NCBI GenBank assembly: GCA_046343015.1
Contig: JBKDOL010000127.1
Location: 1-64,000, forward strand
Source of the DNA: BJ22 sp021298375
Lineage (GTDB): Bacteria > Planctomycetota > Planctomycetia > Pirellulales > Pirellulaceae
DNA: 64,000 nucleotides
Direction: 5' to 3'
How positions within the stretch are numbered: position 1 is the first letter of the stretch; each line of letters opens with the position of its first letter. This document shows positions 42,543 through 49,797 of the stretch, piece by piece. The notes below the pieces were generated by a model, which did not search any database, was not told where the DNA came from, and saw only the letters and a program-made list of their open reading frames with translations. The translations under genes and the position numbers were made by a program.

Positions 42543-42932
42543 ACGCTTGGTGCAGCCAGGCTGGTCCCGTCTTTGAATGGACTCAGCGCTCGCGCCGCGC
42601 GCGAATGCCCCAGCTTTGTTCGGTCGGGTCACTTTCCAGAGGGCCATTCAGCGGGAGGGCTGGCTACCGCGCTGAGCCTGCTTGGCGCTGGTTTCAGGGC
42701 GAGTGGGAAGTCAGCTGCAAACCGCTCGCAGCCAGCTCAAATTCCGCTAGATTCTCCTCGACCTTCTCGGCGTCAGTCCCGGCCGACCGGAAAGGGATTG
42801 CTGGCGTCGTCGCGGTCGCCCCCCGCATGCCCGCATCTCAACACGTGCGCATCTCAAAACGTGCGCATCTCAACACGTGCGCATCTCAACACGTGCGCAT
42901 CTCAACCAGTTGGAATTCAGCGAGCTGAAAAC
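42543..42932. other. Intergenic spacer upstream of ccoS
   Basis: No gene supported. The 3' part is the 16-bp array at 42832-42906. The longer open frame reading into ccoS runs through this array and is not credible. Confidence 0.6.
42832..42906. repeat. 16-bp tandem repeat immediately upstream of ccoS, about 4.7 copies
   Basis: Units CGCATCTCAACACGTG at 42832, 42848 (one change), 42864 and 42880, with a partial unit at 42896. Three of the four full units contain the palindrome CACGTG, so each could also be a protein-binding site. The array ends 26 bp before the ccoS start codon. Confidence 0.93.
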
Positions 42933-43121
42933 ATGAGTGTCATTTTCATCGCCTTGCCGATCGCTCTCCTGTTGGGCGCATTGGCCGTTGCCGGGTTTGT
43001 GACCACGGTCAGCGAAGGGCAGTATGACGACCTCGAGACTCCACCCCAGCGGATGCTTTGCGATGACCTGGAGGTCCGGGCAGCCAACGCCAAGCAGCAG
43101 TCCAAGCGCACTCCCGACTGA
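42933..43121 (+). CDS. ccoS: cbb3-type cytochrome oxidase assembly protein CcoS
   Basis: 62 residues from the ATG at 42933. The CcoS/FixS pattern is clear: one N-terminal transmembrane helix (FIALPIALLLGALAVAGFV) followed by SEGQYDDLETPPQRMLCDD. CcoS is needed to mature the cofactors of high-oxygen-affinity cbb3 oxidase. The structural ccoNOP genes and ccoI are not in this window, so the gene is isolated. Its neighbours (Hsp20, BON, UspA, cytochrome c) are consistent with a low-oxygen stress theme. Confidence 0.9.
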   Translation: MSVIFIALPIALLLGALAVAGFVTTVSEGQYDDLETPPQRMLCDDLEVRAANAKQQSKRTPD

Positions 43122-43200
43122 TGCGGAATCGCTTTCGCACTAGTTTCTTCGGGCCGTCCAGGGTCTTCGTTCCGCCCTAGGTCTTCGGGCCGACTGGAGT

Positions 43201-43734
43201 TTAGCTGACCTTCCAGGTTTCCAGCCGGTGATTGCCGCTGACAAGGTTGTGAACCTCGATCCGATTGACGACGCGGACAACGGAAGGGAGCCGATGCGCG
43301 ATCGCTTGGGCAAGTTGTTTCAGATAGAAGGTGGGCAAGGTCCCGCTGAGCCGCAATGTCCCTTGGCCAAAGCGAACTTGCACCCAATCGCCGCGCCCGC
43401 GGAAGTGCGGATGCCGGTCCAATTCCCGGAGAAACGCAGCTTCAACTTGATTGGCGGACTCGCTTTCCTGGGGGAAAGCCACCTCTTCGGCAGCCATTCG
43501 ATCGCCACCAGCCAAGCCAGACCACTTGTTCTGAAGCGAGCTGCGGCCAGCGTTGAGCTCCCCGGGATTCAGGCGAGGGGCGGTGGCCGTCGAGTTGCCG
43601 GTAGAGTTGCCGGTGGAGTTGCCGTAAGCCGATAGATGACCGTCCAAATCTGCCGCCTCCCGGGAGTAGCCCAGCGAGAAGTGCATCCGCCTCGGGCGAG
43701 GAGCGGAGCCATGCCAAACAAGCGATGCGGCCAT
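43201..43734 (-). CDS. BON-domain protein
   Basis: 177 residues from the ATG at 43734, with GAGGGGAA about 6 nt upstream; the open frame continues to 43980 but is not needed. The N-terminal third is low in complexity with four GNST-like tetrapeptides from a 12-bp repeat. The BON domain occupies about residues 95-170 (QVEAAFLRELDRHPHF, VQVRFGQGTLRLSGTLPTFYL, VVRVVNRIEVHNL). BON domains bind membranes or lipids and occur in envelope-stress proteins. No signal peptide. An excellent sigma-54 promoter lies about 90 bp upstream, back to back with that of hsp20. Confidence 0.82.
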   Translation of the reverse strand: MAASLVWHGSAPRPRRMHFSLGYSREAADLDGHLSAYGNSTGNSTGNSTATAPRLNPGELNAGRSSLQNKWSGLAGGDRMAAEEVAFPQESESANQVEAAFLRELDRHPHFRGRGDWVQVRFGQGTLRLSGTLPTFYLKQLAQAIAHRLPSVVRVVNRIEVHNLVSGNHRLETWKVS

Positions 43735-43821
43735 AAAAATTCCCCTCTCAAACAGTGCCTTGGTCGCCGCCTGACGTTCCGCTACAGCCAGCGTAGCCCT
43801 GCGACCGGAAGAACCCGAAAG

Positions 43822-43838
43822 AGCAAAAAGAGTGCCAG
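43822..43838 (-). promoter_or_regulatory. Sigma-54 (-24/-12) promoter of the BON-domain gene
   Basis: Read on the minus strand: CTGGCACTCTTTTTGCT. GG and GC are 12 bp apart as in sigma-54 promoters, matching TGGCAC-N5-TTGC completely. Predicted start site about 78 nt before the ATG. Confidence 0.82.
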
Positions 43839-44011
43839 TTCGAGGTCCCGCGAAAAAGCCGTTCGTTGCGCCAGTCCCAGGGTCAAAGTGGCTCCGAATG
43901 GCGCGCCCGCGCAAGGCTCGATTGTGCAACTTGGGCTCACCTGCGCTCCGGCTGGAACTCCCCAGCCCGGCGATTTTCAAGGTTCTCGCCTTTTCTCATC
44001 CATGAGCAGGT

Positions 44012-44029
44012 TTGGCATTCAACTTGCAA
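44012..44029 (+). promoter_or_regulatory. Sigma-54 (-24/-12) promoter of hsp20
   Basis: TTGGCATTCAACTTGCAA, with GG (44014) to GC (44026) spacing of 12. One change from TGGCAC-N5-TTGC. It lies about 180 bp upstream of the Hsp20 start. Confidence 0.78.
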
Positions 44030-44036
44030 TCGAGAG

Positions 44037-44060
44037 TGAGCAGAGTGGTCGCTCTGCTAA
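44037..44060. promoter_or_regulatory. Inverted repeat in the hsp20 5' region
   Basis: TGAGCAGAG-TGGTCG-CTCTGCTAA: 9-bp arms with one mismatch, just downstream of the -12 element, around the predicted start site. The arm and centre lengths are close to, but not the same as, the CIRCE heat-shock operator. Confidence 0.4.
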
Positions 44061-44209
44061 CTGAGAGCCCCCGAGCCGAATGAGGCCTCCGTGACTCCCA
44101 AGGCGTTTCGGTCCCAAGGTATCCGAGGCCCCAAATTGTCCGGAAAGATGTTTCTGGATGAATCGGAAATACTCGGCCTCGGCGTTTCCTGCCCCTAAGG
44201 AGAATTGAG

Positions 44210-44680
44210 ATGGCACAGACAATTGTCACAAAACCGCAACTTCGTCGACGCAGTCCCTTCGGCTTGGGCCAGTGGCTGCCCAATTCCATGCTCGACCTCG
44301 ACCGGATGCTTGAGTCGATGCTCGATACGAACGGAGACTTTATTCCCGACCCGTTCCACACCCGGATGGACGTCAGCGAAACGGAACAGGCTGTCGTTGT
44401 GAAAATGGACCTGCCGGGCGTCGCTGGCAAAGACATCGAAATCAGCGTGGACAACAATCTGCTCACCATTCGCGGCGAGCGAAAAGAAGAAAAGGAAGAG
44501 GGGGACAAGACCAAGCAGTACCACCGCATCGAACGCCGTTTCGGCAGCTTCAGCCGCAGCCTCCCGCTTCCCTGTGCAGTGAATGAAGCCGAGGCAGGTG
44601 CTGAATTCAAGGAAGGCGTCTTGACGGTGACGCTTCCCAAATCGGAGTCGGTCAAGCCTCGGAAAATAACGGTCAAGTAG
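44210..44680 (+). CDS. Small heat-shock protein, Hsp20/alpha-crystallin family
   Basis: 156 residues, the usual class-A bacterial size; AAGGAG precedes the ATG. The alpha-crystallin domain runs from about residue 45 to 145: RMDVSETEQAVVVKMDLPGV, DIEISVDNNLLTIRGERKEE, ERRFGSFSRSLPLP, and the A-x-x-x-x-GVLTVTLPK motif (AGAEFKEGVLTVTLPK). A C-terminal IxV-like tail (KITVK) is present. It is an ATP-independent holdase. A -24/-12 promoter upstream points to sigma-54 rather than only heat-shock sigma control. Confidence 0.95.
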   Translation: MAQTIVTKPQLRRRSPFGLGQWLPNSMLDLDRMLESMLDTNGDFIPDPFHTRMDVSETEQAVVVKMDLPGVAGKDIEISVDNNLLTIRGERKEEKEEGDKTKQYHRIERRFGSFSRSLPLPCAVNEAEAGAEFKEGVLTVTLPKSESVKPRKITVK

Positions 44681-44899
44681 TTTGCTGAAGTCGGCTTTGG
44701 CCGAAGCGCCTTGGAAGCGCGCAGCGTTTACCCCACGCACAGCCCCAGACTTCGTCACTCAGGTTCCGAGACAAACCTGTGTGCGGATGATGGGGCTGTG
44801 TTATTTTTGATTTCATCGCTCCAGCCCTTGAGTGGTCCGGCCGAGCCTGAGGGCGATTCGGCCTGATGCGTCTTGCTCAGGGCGTGCTGAGTCGAGGGT

Positions 44900-45289
44900 T
44901 TACTGCTGGCCGCGCAAGAAACTCTTTCGGCCGGCGACTCGCGTGGCCAGATACATCCTCCGCGCCCAGGCTTCACAGCGCCGCGGGTGAGCCGAGTTCT
45001 GGCAGGCGCAGATCAAGTCCTCCAGAAACTGCCGATCACAGGATTCCTTGTCAGCTCCCGGACAGCCGTAGCAGGCGTCATGCGCGCGGCAGGCGGGCCT
45101 AAAATCCGCTCCCTGATAATCCTGCGGAATCAACCTCGCCAGCGGGCCGTTGCGGGAACTTGGACCGCAAGGAGAGTCGTCCTGTCCCGCTGCCACTCTG
45201 GCAAACGATCCGCACCAGAACACGGCGAACCCCAAGATCAAAGGGAAGCCAGTCAAGAACCGGGAGCCGGGCTGATGCCGGAAGTGCAT
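44900..45289 (-). CDS. Secreted phospholipase-A2-like protein
   Basis: 129 residues from the ATG at 45289, with AGGGGAAG just upstream; the longer open frame is rejected. A signal peptide (FLTGFPLILGFAVFWCGSFARVAAG) is followed by a Cys-rich domain with the PLA2 active-site motif CRAHDACYGC (His70-Asp71), then CDRQFLEDLICAC, which supplies the second Asp, and about ten cysteines for disulfides. Prokaryotic PLA2-like proteins are uncommon. The calcium loop is not obvious, so activity is inferred. Confidence 0.78.
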   Translation of the reverse strand: MHFRHQPGSRFLTGFPLILGFAVFWCGSFARVAAGQDDSPCGPSSRNGPLARLIPQDYQGADFRPACRAHDACYGCPGADKESCDRQFLEDLICACQNSAHPRRCEAWARRMYLATRVAGRKSFLRGQQ

Positions 45290-45513
45290 GTTGCTTCCCC
45301 TGCTGCTGAAAACGGAGTTTGTGGCCGCGCTGCTAATATAATCGATTGCCCCGGCCGGCTGCGCCGTTAGCCAGCCAACACTCCGCAGGCTGCTTTGGAC
45401 CGACTTGAACCCCAGTCCGCGCGGGGCTTGGTTGGACCCAGCCACCGCCCCAAATGGCAGCCCCAAGGGTCCGCCCAAAATTCTCCTCACGGAAACACGG
45501 AACTGGAAGAATC

Positions 45514-46086
45514 ATGGATTCAGCCGAGCCACACCAGCTATCAGCCGAGTTGCAGCAAACCGCCCGGTCACTGGGGAGGTTGCTGCTGCAGCACGGGCAG
45601 CGCGTCGTTTTCGCGGAGAGTTGCACGGCTGGATTGGTCGCCGCCTCATTGGCGATCGTTCCCGGAATCAGCCGTTGCCTTTGCGGCTCGCTGGTCACTT
45701 ACCGCGAGGCGAGCAAAACGGCTTGGCTGGGGGTGGATGCCCAGCTGATCGCGGCCTTCACCGCGGTTTCCCCAGAGGTCACAGCACAAATGGCCAGCGC
45801 TGCCCTGCAGCGGACAATCGAGGCCGATTGGGCCGCCGCGGTTACTGGTCACCTCGGCCCGGACGCTCCGCCCGGGAGCGATGGAACGATCCACATCGCG
45901 GTCGCTCGCCGTCTGAAGCGCGCGATTCCGCAGTCGACCGGTTTTGATGCCGGCCCGCTCGAGCTGACTGTTCAGCTCAAACAGCAGCTTTCCGCGCCTA
46001 CGCGAGTCCTCCGACAGCAGCAGGCAGCGGGCTCGGTCCTGGCGACTTTGGAGCAGGCGCTCCGAAGCAAGCTGGAACCCGCTTGA
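45514..46086 (+). CDS. pncC: CinA C-terminal-domain protein, nicotinamide-nucleotide amidohydrolase (PncC-like)
   Basis: 190 residues from the ATG at 45514 (GGAAG upstream). The CinA/PncC fold signature is AESCTAGLVAASLAIVPGIS, then GSLVTYREASKTAWLGV, AVSPEVTAQMASAAL, WAAAVTGHLGPD and GSDGTIHIAVA. Standalone PncC deamidates nicotinamide mononucleotide in NAD recycling; the N-terminal CinA domain is absent. The C-terminal 20 residues are Gln/Ala-rich. Divergent from the PLA2-like gene. Confidence 0.87.
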   Translation: MDSAEPHQLSAELQQTARSLGRLLLQHGQRVVFAESCTAGLVAASLAIVPGISRCLCGSLVTYREASKTAWLGVDAQLIAAFTAVSPEVTAQMASAALQRTIEADWAAAVTGHLGPDAPPGSDGTIHIAVARRLKRAIPQSTGFDAGPLELTVQLKQQLSAPTRVLRQQQAAGSVLATLEQALRSKLEPA

Positions 46087-46211
46087 GTTCACATTCGCAA
46101 AAGACAGCAGAGCGCTCGGCCCCCTCAGCGCTTCTGGAACGGTGCGGCCGCGCCAGCCCGTCCGAGCTCTGAGCCGCGTTCCAAGCCGGAGTGCCGGTCC
46201 GTAAAGAAGCG

Positions 46212-46625
46212 TTAGAAATCGGCTTTGCGCAGGTACTGATGGCAGTCCATGCATTTCATGGTCAGTTCAAAGTACCGCAGCGCGGCTGCCTCGAGATTGG
46301 ACTTTTGGCCAGCCTTTTTCAGATGCTGGGCGACGCTCCGCAGCTCCTCGCTGATTTTCTGGTAGTCGGCGAAGTCATTTGAGTTCCAAGCCTCGGCTTG
46401 AGTGATTCGCTCCACCTCCTCAGCTCCACTGATAATCAGCCCGAAGTCGCGCGTGGTCAGGCCTTCGAGAATGTTTTGGGTGTAATTCAGCTTCATCCGC
46501 ATGAAGTCGCGGCGGGAAAGGGAATCCGGATCCTGTTCTTGTCCGATCGAGGAGCCTGACAACGCCAGCCATCCAGCCAAAACCAGCCCGAGCAAACAGA
46601 GGCCAAAACCCATTCGTCGATTCAT
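46212..46625 (-). CDS. Exported cytochrome c, class-II-like (C-terminal haem motif)
   Basis: 137 residues with a signal peptide (GFGLCLLGLVLAGWLALSGSSIG). The rest is mostly helical (RRDFMRMKLNYTQNILEGL, DFADYQKISEELRSVAQHLKKAGQ) and ends with one haem-c motif CMDCH (125-129). A four-helix bundle with a C-terminal CXXCH matches class II cytochromes (c-prime type), which bind NO/CO or transfer electrons. A planctomycete variant of unknown partner. No sigma-54 site was found upstream. Confidence 0.84.
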   Translation of the reverse strand: MNRRMGFGLCLLGLVLAGWLALSGSSIGQEQDPDSLSRRDFMRMKLNYTQNILEGLTTRDFGLIISGAEEVERITQAEAWNSNDFADYQKISEELRSVAQHLKKAGQKSNLEAAALRYFELTMKCMDCHQYLRKADF

Positions 46626-46904
46626 TGGATACGCTCACTTCGGTTTGCGAAAATTATTTCAACTCAGGCCGGCCTCGCAACCAGTCCTGAACAAATGCAC
46701 GATTGATACTCATCTTAATCGCTCTGGCGGCAAGCCGGGGTGGGGAAGCCTCGATCCGCCGAGAGCTCGCGCTCTGCTTTGCCTGATGCGAGCCAGCGCG
46801 ACTCCTGCTCCACCGAGTTGAGCTGGCCAAAAAATCGCGCCGGCCGAACAACGTCGCCGGCCAAATGCACACCTCCAACGATCCCGGTTCAACGACTTGG
46901 CCGC

Positions 46905-47276
46905 TCAAGCCGTCTGCGCGGTTTGGCTGGTTGCCGAAGAAGACTCGAGTGCAATCGCCACGGGTTCGGTTGATGAGCTTTCGGAGGAAGGTACCTTTGC
47001 GTGCAGGGGACGCTTGGGATTTTTGCAGCCCCCACAGCAGCGTCCTTCCCCTGCACAAGGGTGACCCGGTTGTTTGACGGATGGAAGAGTCGCTGGCAGC
47101 TCGAGGAAATGATCGGGTTCAGACATTGCCTCACCGGGCGGTAATGAACTCCGCTCGCGAGGAGCAGCCGCTGCTTGCAGGGCCAGGGCTTGCTTGTCGA
47201 GGGACGCATCGGCGACAGAGGGGCTTGGCATGGGTAACAATGAATCGGAGGAAGATGATTTGGAAACAAGGGACAT
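46905..47276 (-). CDS. Small Cys-rich protein of unknown function, sigma-54-driven
   Basis: 123 residues from the ATG at 47276, chosen because AAAGGAG lies 7 nt before it. The N-terminus is Ser-rich (MSLVSKSSSSDSLLP), the middle is Ala/Pro-rich, and residues 74-84 carry C-X5-CC-X2-C (CAGEGRCCGGC), a possible metal or redox site. A Ser/Thr-rich tail follows. No family was recognised. Support for coding comes from the ribosome-binding site and a perfectly placed -24/-12 promoter about 80 bp upstream, divergent from uspA-1. The translation is low in complexity, so doubt remains. Confidence 0.55.
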   Translation of the reverse strand: MSLVSKSSSSDSLLPMPSPSVADASLDKQALALQAAAAPRERSSLPPGEAMSEPDHFLELPATLPSVKQPGHPCAGEGRCCGGCKNPKRPLHAKVPSSESSSTEPVAIALESSSATSQTAQTA

Positions 47277-47353
47277 GGAAGGACTCCTTTCCGCCCAAAC
47301 AAGATTGGCCAAGAAGCGACGTCGACTCGGCTAAACGCTGGGCAAGCCACTGC

Positions 47354-47370
47354 TGCAAACCGGGTGCCGG
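47354..47370 (-). promoter_or_regulatory. Sigma-54 (-24/-12) promoter of the Cys-rich gene
   Basis: Minus strand: CCGGCACCCGGTTTGCA. GG and GC are 12 bp apart; it has GGCAC and TTTGC. Predicted start about 68 nt before the ATG at 47276. Confidence 0.75.
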
Positions 47371-47422
47371 TCGGGGCTTTACCGATTCGTCTGGGGGCCT
47401 TAACGCTGGAAAAGTTATTTTT

Positions 47423-47439
47423 CGGGGCAATTGTCCCCG
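47423..47439. promoter_or_regulatory. Palindrome, candidate enhancer (UAS) between divergent sigma-54 promoters
   Basis: CGGGG-CAATTGT-CCCCG, located 55 bp from one -24 element and about 155 bp from the other. Sigma-54 activators bind such upstream dyads; which activator binds is not shown. Confidence 0.4.
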
Positions 47440-47590
47440 GGGCCTCCGCAGCTCTGGCTTGATTCCAAGGGGGGCTCCGTGCCGATCCGCACACTCGCAC
47501 GCGCGGCCGGGCGAGGCACAGCCGCAGGTCAGGGGCTCGTTCAGGGGCTCTTGGCGGGTAGTCGGCTGAGGAGGAAAGGGAACTTTGACC

Positions 47591-47606
47591 CGGCATGCGG
47601 TTTGCT
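47591..47606 (+). promoter_or_regulatory. Sigma-54 (-24/-12) promoter of uspA-1 and the globin kinase
   Basis: CGGCATGCGGTTTGCT, with GG (47592) to GC (47604) spacing of 12. It lies about 100 bp upstream of uspA-1. Confidence 0.7.
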
Positions 47607-47706
47607 TCGGTTGGCAGGAAACGGGTTAGCGCCCAGCCAGCGCGTGGGCGAGGCGGGAGCGGCTCGGTCTCAGTTCTTGATTGCTTTGCAGAGATAGGAC
47701 CCAAAC

Positions 47707-48162
47707 ATGCTTAAATTCACCGGCAATTGCCTGCTCGTACCCTGGGACTTTTCCGATATGGCCCTCGCGGCGCTGAAGACCAGCATGGCGATGGTTTCCG
47801 ACTGCTCGAAGGTCAAGGTCGTGCATGTTGGTCTGATACCGACGGCGACGGAACCGACTGTGATTTGGGACACGGTGACGGAGCAGACGATTCAGGAGTA
47901 CGCGGCGCAAAATTTCCGCAAGACGGTCGCCGAACATCCCGAATTAGCCGGCCTGGAACTGATCACGCTTTTCGGCGATCCCGGCTTTGCAATTACCGAT
48001 TATGCCCAGGAGGTGGCCGCCGATTTGATCGTCATTTCCTCGCATGGTCGGCGGGGCTTGAGCCGCCTGTTTATGGGAAGTGTGGCTGAACGGGTCGTTC
48101 GTTTGGCTCAGGTGCCGGTTCTTGTGCTTCGCGGTCCTGCCGATGCGGGCGACAAGAAATAG
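47707..48162 (+). CDS. Universal stress protein (UspA-1)
   Basis: 151 residues, single Usp domain: CLLVPWDFSDMALAALKTS at the start, DPGFAITDYAQEVAADLIVISSHGR, and the ATP-binding-type motif GRRGLSRLFMGSVAERVVRLAQVPVLVLR (G-2x-G-9x-G-S). Usp proteins accumulate on starvation, anoxia or other stress. The first three residues are a short leader. It is followed after 110 bp by the globin-coupled kinase and preceded by a -24/-12 promoter. Confidence 0.94.
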   Translation: MLKFTGNCLLVPWDFSDMALAALKTSMAMVSDCSKVKVVHVGLIPTATEPTVIWDTVTEQTIQEYAAQNFRKTVAEHPELAGLELITLFGDPGFAITDYAQEVAADLIVISSHGRRGLSRLFMGSVAERVVRLAQVPVLVLRGPADAGDKK

Positions 48163-48272
48163 GGCTGGTCAACGAAGTTCATTGAGACCATTTCAGGCCG
48201 TTCCGTGGTAGGATTTGGGCCCGTCAACCGGTTTCTTCCGCTCTCTCCTTCCGTTGCCTGATTGAAATTTCC

Positions 48273-49535
48273 ATGAGCGTTCCGAATTCGCGCGAAAGCC
48301 ATGTGCTGGCTGACCGAGCCGATGTCGACATTTCGGTTTTCTTTGAGCGAATCAAATCGTATGTCGGCTGGCAGGAACGAGACGCGGAACGGGTCCGTCG
48401 GGTGTGGCCTCAGGTGGAACCCCTGGTGTCCAGTTTGGTTGAGGACTTTTACAGCACCATTCTCGCGCATGAGTTTACCGCTCGGGTGATCAGCGGCGGC
48501 GAGCCCCAAGTGGAGCGGTTGAAGGGGACGCTGGCCGGCTGGGTTGCGAGTCTGTTTGCCGGCCGCTACGACGACGACTTTGCCGAGACCCGCTGGCGCG
48601 TCGGCCGCCGACACGTGCAAATCGGCCTGAATCAGGCTTATGCCATGGCCGCCCTCACCCGGCTTCGGATCGGCATTACGTCTGGTCTTTGCAATGTTTC
48701 AGACTTGCCCCGGCACGAGCTTTGTGAGACGGTCATCGCCGTCAATAAACTGCTCGACATGGACGCGGCGATCATTGACTACGCATACCAGCAATCCTTC
48801 GCAAGGCAGCTTGAGGAATCGGCCGCGGCGAAGGTCCAGCAGTCCGAGCGGCTGGCGGCCATCGGCCAAATGGTTACCGGTCTGGCACACGAGAGCCGGA
48901 ACGTGCTGCAACGGAGCCATGCCTGCCTGGAGGCCTTGCTGCTGGATATCGAGGATCGTCCGGAAGCGTTGAAGCAGGCTCACCGGATTCAGAATGCACT
49001 TGACCGGTTGCATATCCTCTACGAGGAAGTGCGGAATTACGCCGCTCCGATCAATCTCGATCGTGAGCTGGTAGACCTCGTGCGTTTGGCTTCGACCGCC
49101 TGGTACAACCTCGAAACGCGTTGGCGCGATTATGGAACCACCTTGGCCGTCAATTGCGCTCACCCCGCCGATGCCATGATCCTTGCTGATCGACATCGGC
49201 TCGATCAGGTTCTGACCAACCTTCTGCAGAATGCAATTGATGCGGCTGGTCCCTTGGGCGCGATCTGCTGCTCGATCGCCCGCTCCCCGGACAATGCCTT
49301 TTGCCAAGTGACGCTCGAAGATAATGGTCCCGGGATTTCGGCCGAGCGGCTGGGCCGGGTTTTCGAACCCTTCTTCACGACCAAGACCAAGGGAACTGGT
49401 TTGGGCCTGGCCATCACCCGGAGAATCATCGAAGCCCATCAGGGAACGATTCAAGTCGACCGAAGCGAACTGGGCGGCGCGCGGATGACAATCTCGCTCC
49501 CGGCGCACGACCAGCCCAAGCCGGTGGGCCACTAG
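48273..49535 (+). CDS. Globin-coupled histidine kinase
   Basis: 420 residues, cytoplasmic, no membrane segment. Residues about 20-170 form a globin-coupled-sensor (protoglobin) domain: FYSTIL with a distal Tyr (Y60) and WRVGRRHVQIGLNQAYAMAAL with the proximal haem His (H114). The kinase core has H-box GLAHESRN (H206), N-box NLLQNAIDA, G1 DNGPGIS, F-box FFTTK and G2 GTGLGLA. Such kinases respond to O2, NO or haem redox state. The probable partner is the NtrC-type regulator at 50416, separated by uspA-2. The H-box with HESRN is of the NtrB-like type, which fits a sigma-54 regulator. Confidence 0.9.
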   Translation: MSVPNSRESHVLADRADVDISVFFERIKSYVGWQERDAERVRRVWPQVEPLVSSLVEDFYSTILAHEFTARVISGGEPQVERLKGTLAGWVASLFAGRYDDDFAETRWRVGRRHVQIGLNQAYAMAALTRLRIGITSGLCNVSDLPRHELCETVIAVNKLLDMDAAIIDYAYQQSFARQLEESAAAKVQQSERLAAIGQMVTGLAHESRNVLQRSHACLEALLLDIEDRPEALKQAHRIQNALDRLHILYEEVRNYAAPINLDRELVDLVRLASTAWYNLETRWRDYGTTLAVNCAHPADAMILADRHRLDQVLTNLLQNAIDAAGPLGAICCSIARSPDNAFCQVTLEDNGPGISAERLGRVFEPFFTTKTKGTGLGLAITRRIIEAHQGTIQVDRSELGGARMTISLPAHDQPKPVGH

Positions 49536-49693
49536 CGTCCAGCGGAGGCGTGCCTCCGTTCTCGCCCCCTCGCCGCACAGGAGCGTGCGAAAACGCACGC
49601 CGAGCCTTGTGCCAAGTCTAGTTCCAGTCTTCCGGCTGCTTATTTTCCCCGCGTTTGGCCCATCGATTGCGTGGGCTCGCATCTGCACTTGCT

Positions 49694-49709
49694 TGGCATA
49701 GCAGTTGCA
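49694..49709 (+). promoter_or_regulatory. Sigma-54 (-24/-12) promoter of uspA-2 and the response regulator
   Basis: TTGGCATAGCAGTTGC, with GG (49695) to GC (49707) spacing of 12. It lies about 90 bp upstream of the uspA-2 start. If the downstream regulator acts here, the system is positively autoregulated. Confidence 0.8.
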
Positions 49710-49797
49710 CTTGAGGGATGCATTCCGGGACAAGGCACTCTCTGGGCCCGGCGATGCCTGCTCCTTCTGACAATTCTCTCTGCCCGTACTTCAGTGG

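Larger units (their letters stand above)
47277..47706. other. Divergent regulatory spacer between the Cys-rich gene and uspA-1
   Basis: 430 bp with two outward-facing -24/-12 promoters and a palindrome between them (47423-47439), the arrangement expected for one activator serving both genes. No coding frame with a ribosome-binding site was seen. Confidence 0.6.

Noticed and set aside
42832..42906. Possible mini-CRISPR array
   Set aside because: Units are contiguous 16-mers without spacers, and no cas genes are near; it is a simple tandem repeat.
44037..44060. CIRCE/HrcA operator before hsp20
   Set aside because: Arms and spacer differ from TTAGCACTC-N9-GAGTGCTAA; kept only as an unnamed inverted repeat.
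46889..47704. 271-residue minus-strand frame over the uspA-1 upstream region
   Set aside because: It covers the divergent promoters and overlaps the better-supported Cys-rich gene in another frame; no ribosome-binding site.
48178..48230. Possible sixth -24/-12 promoter before the globin kinase (GG-N10-GC at about 48208-48221)
   Set aside because: Only the GG and GC doublets match; GGCA and TTGC are absent, and the kinase can be transcribed from the uspA-1 promoter.
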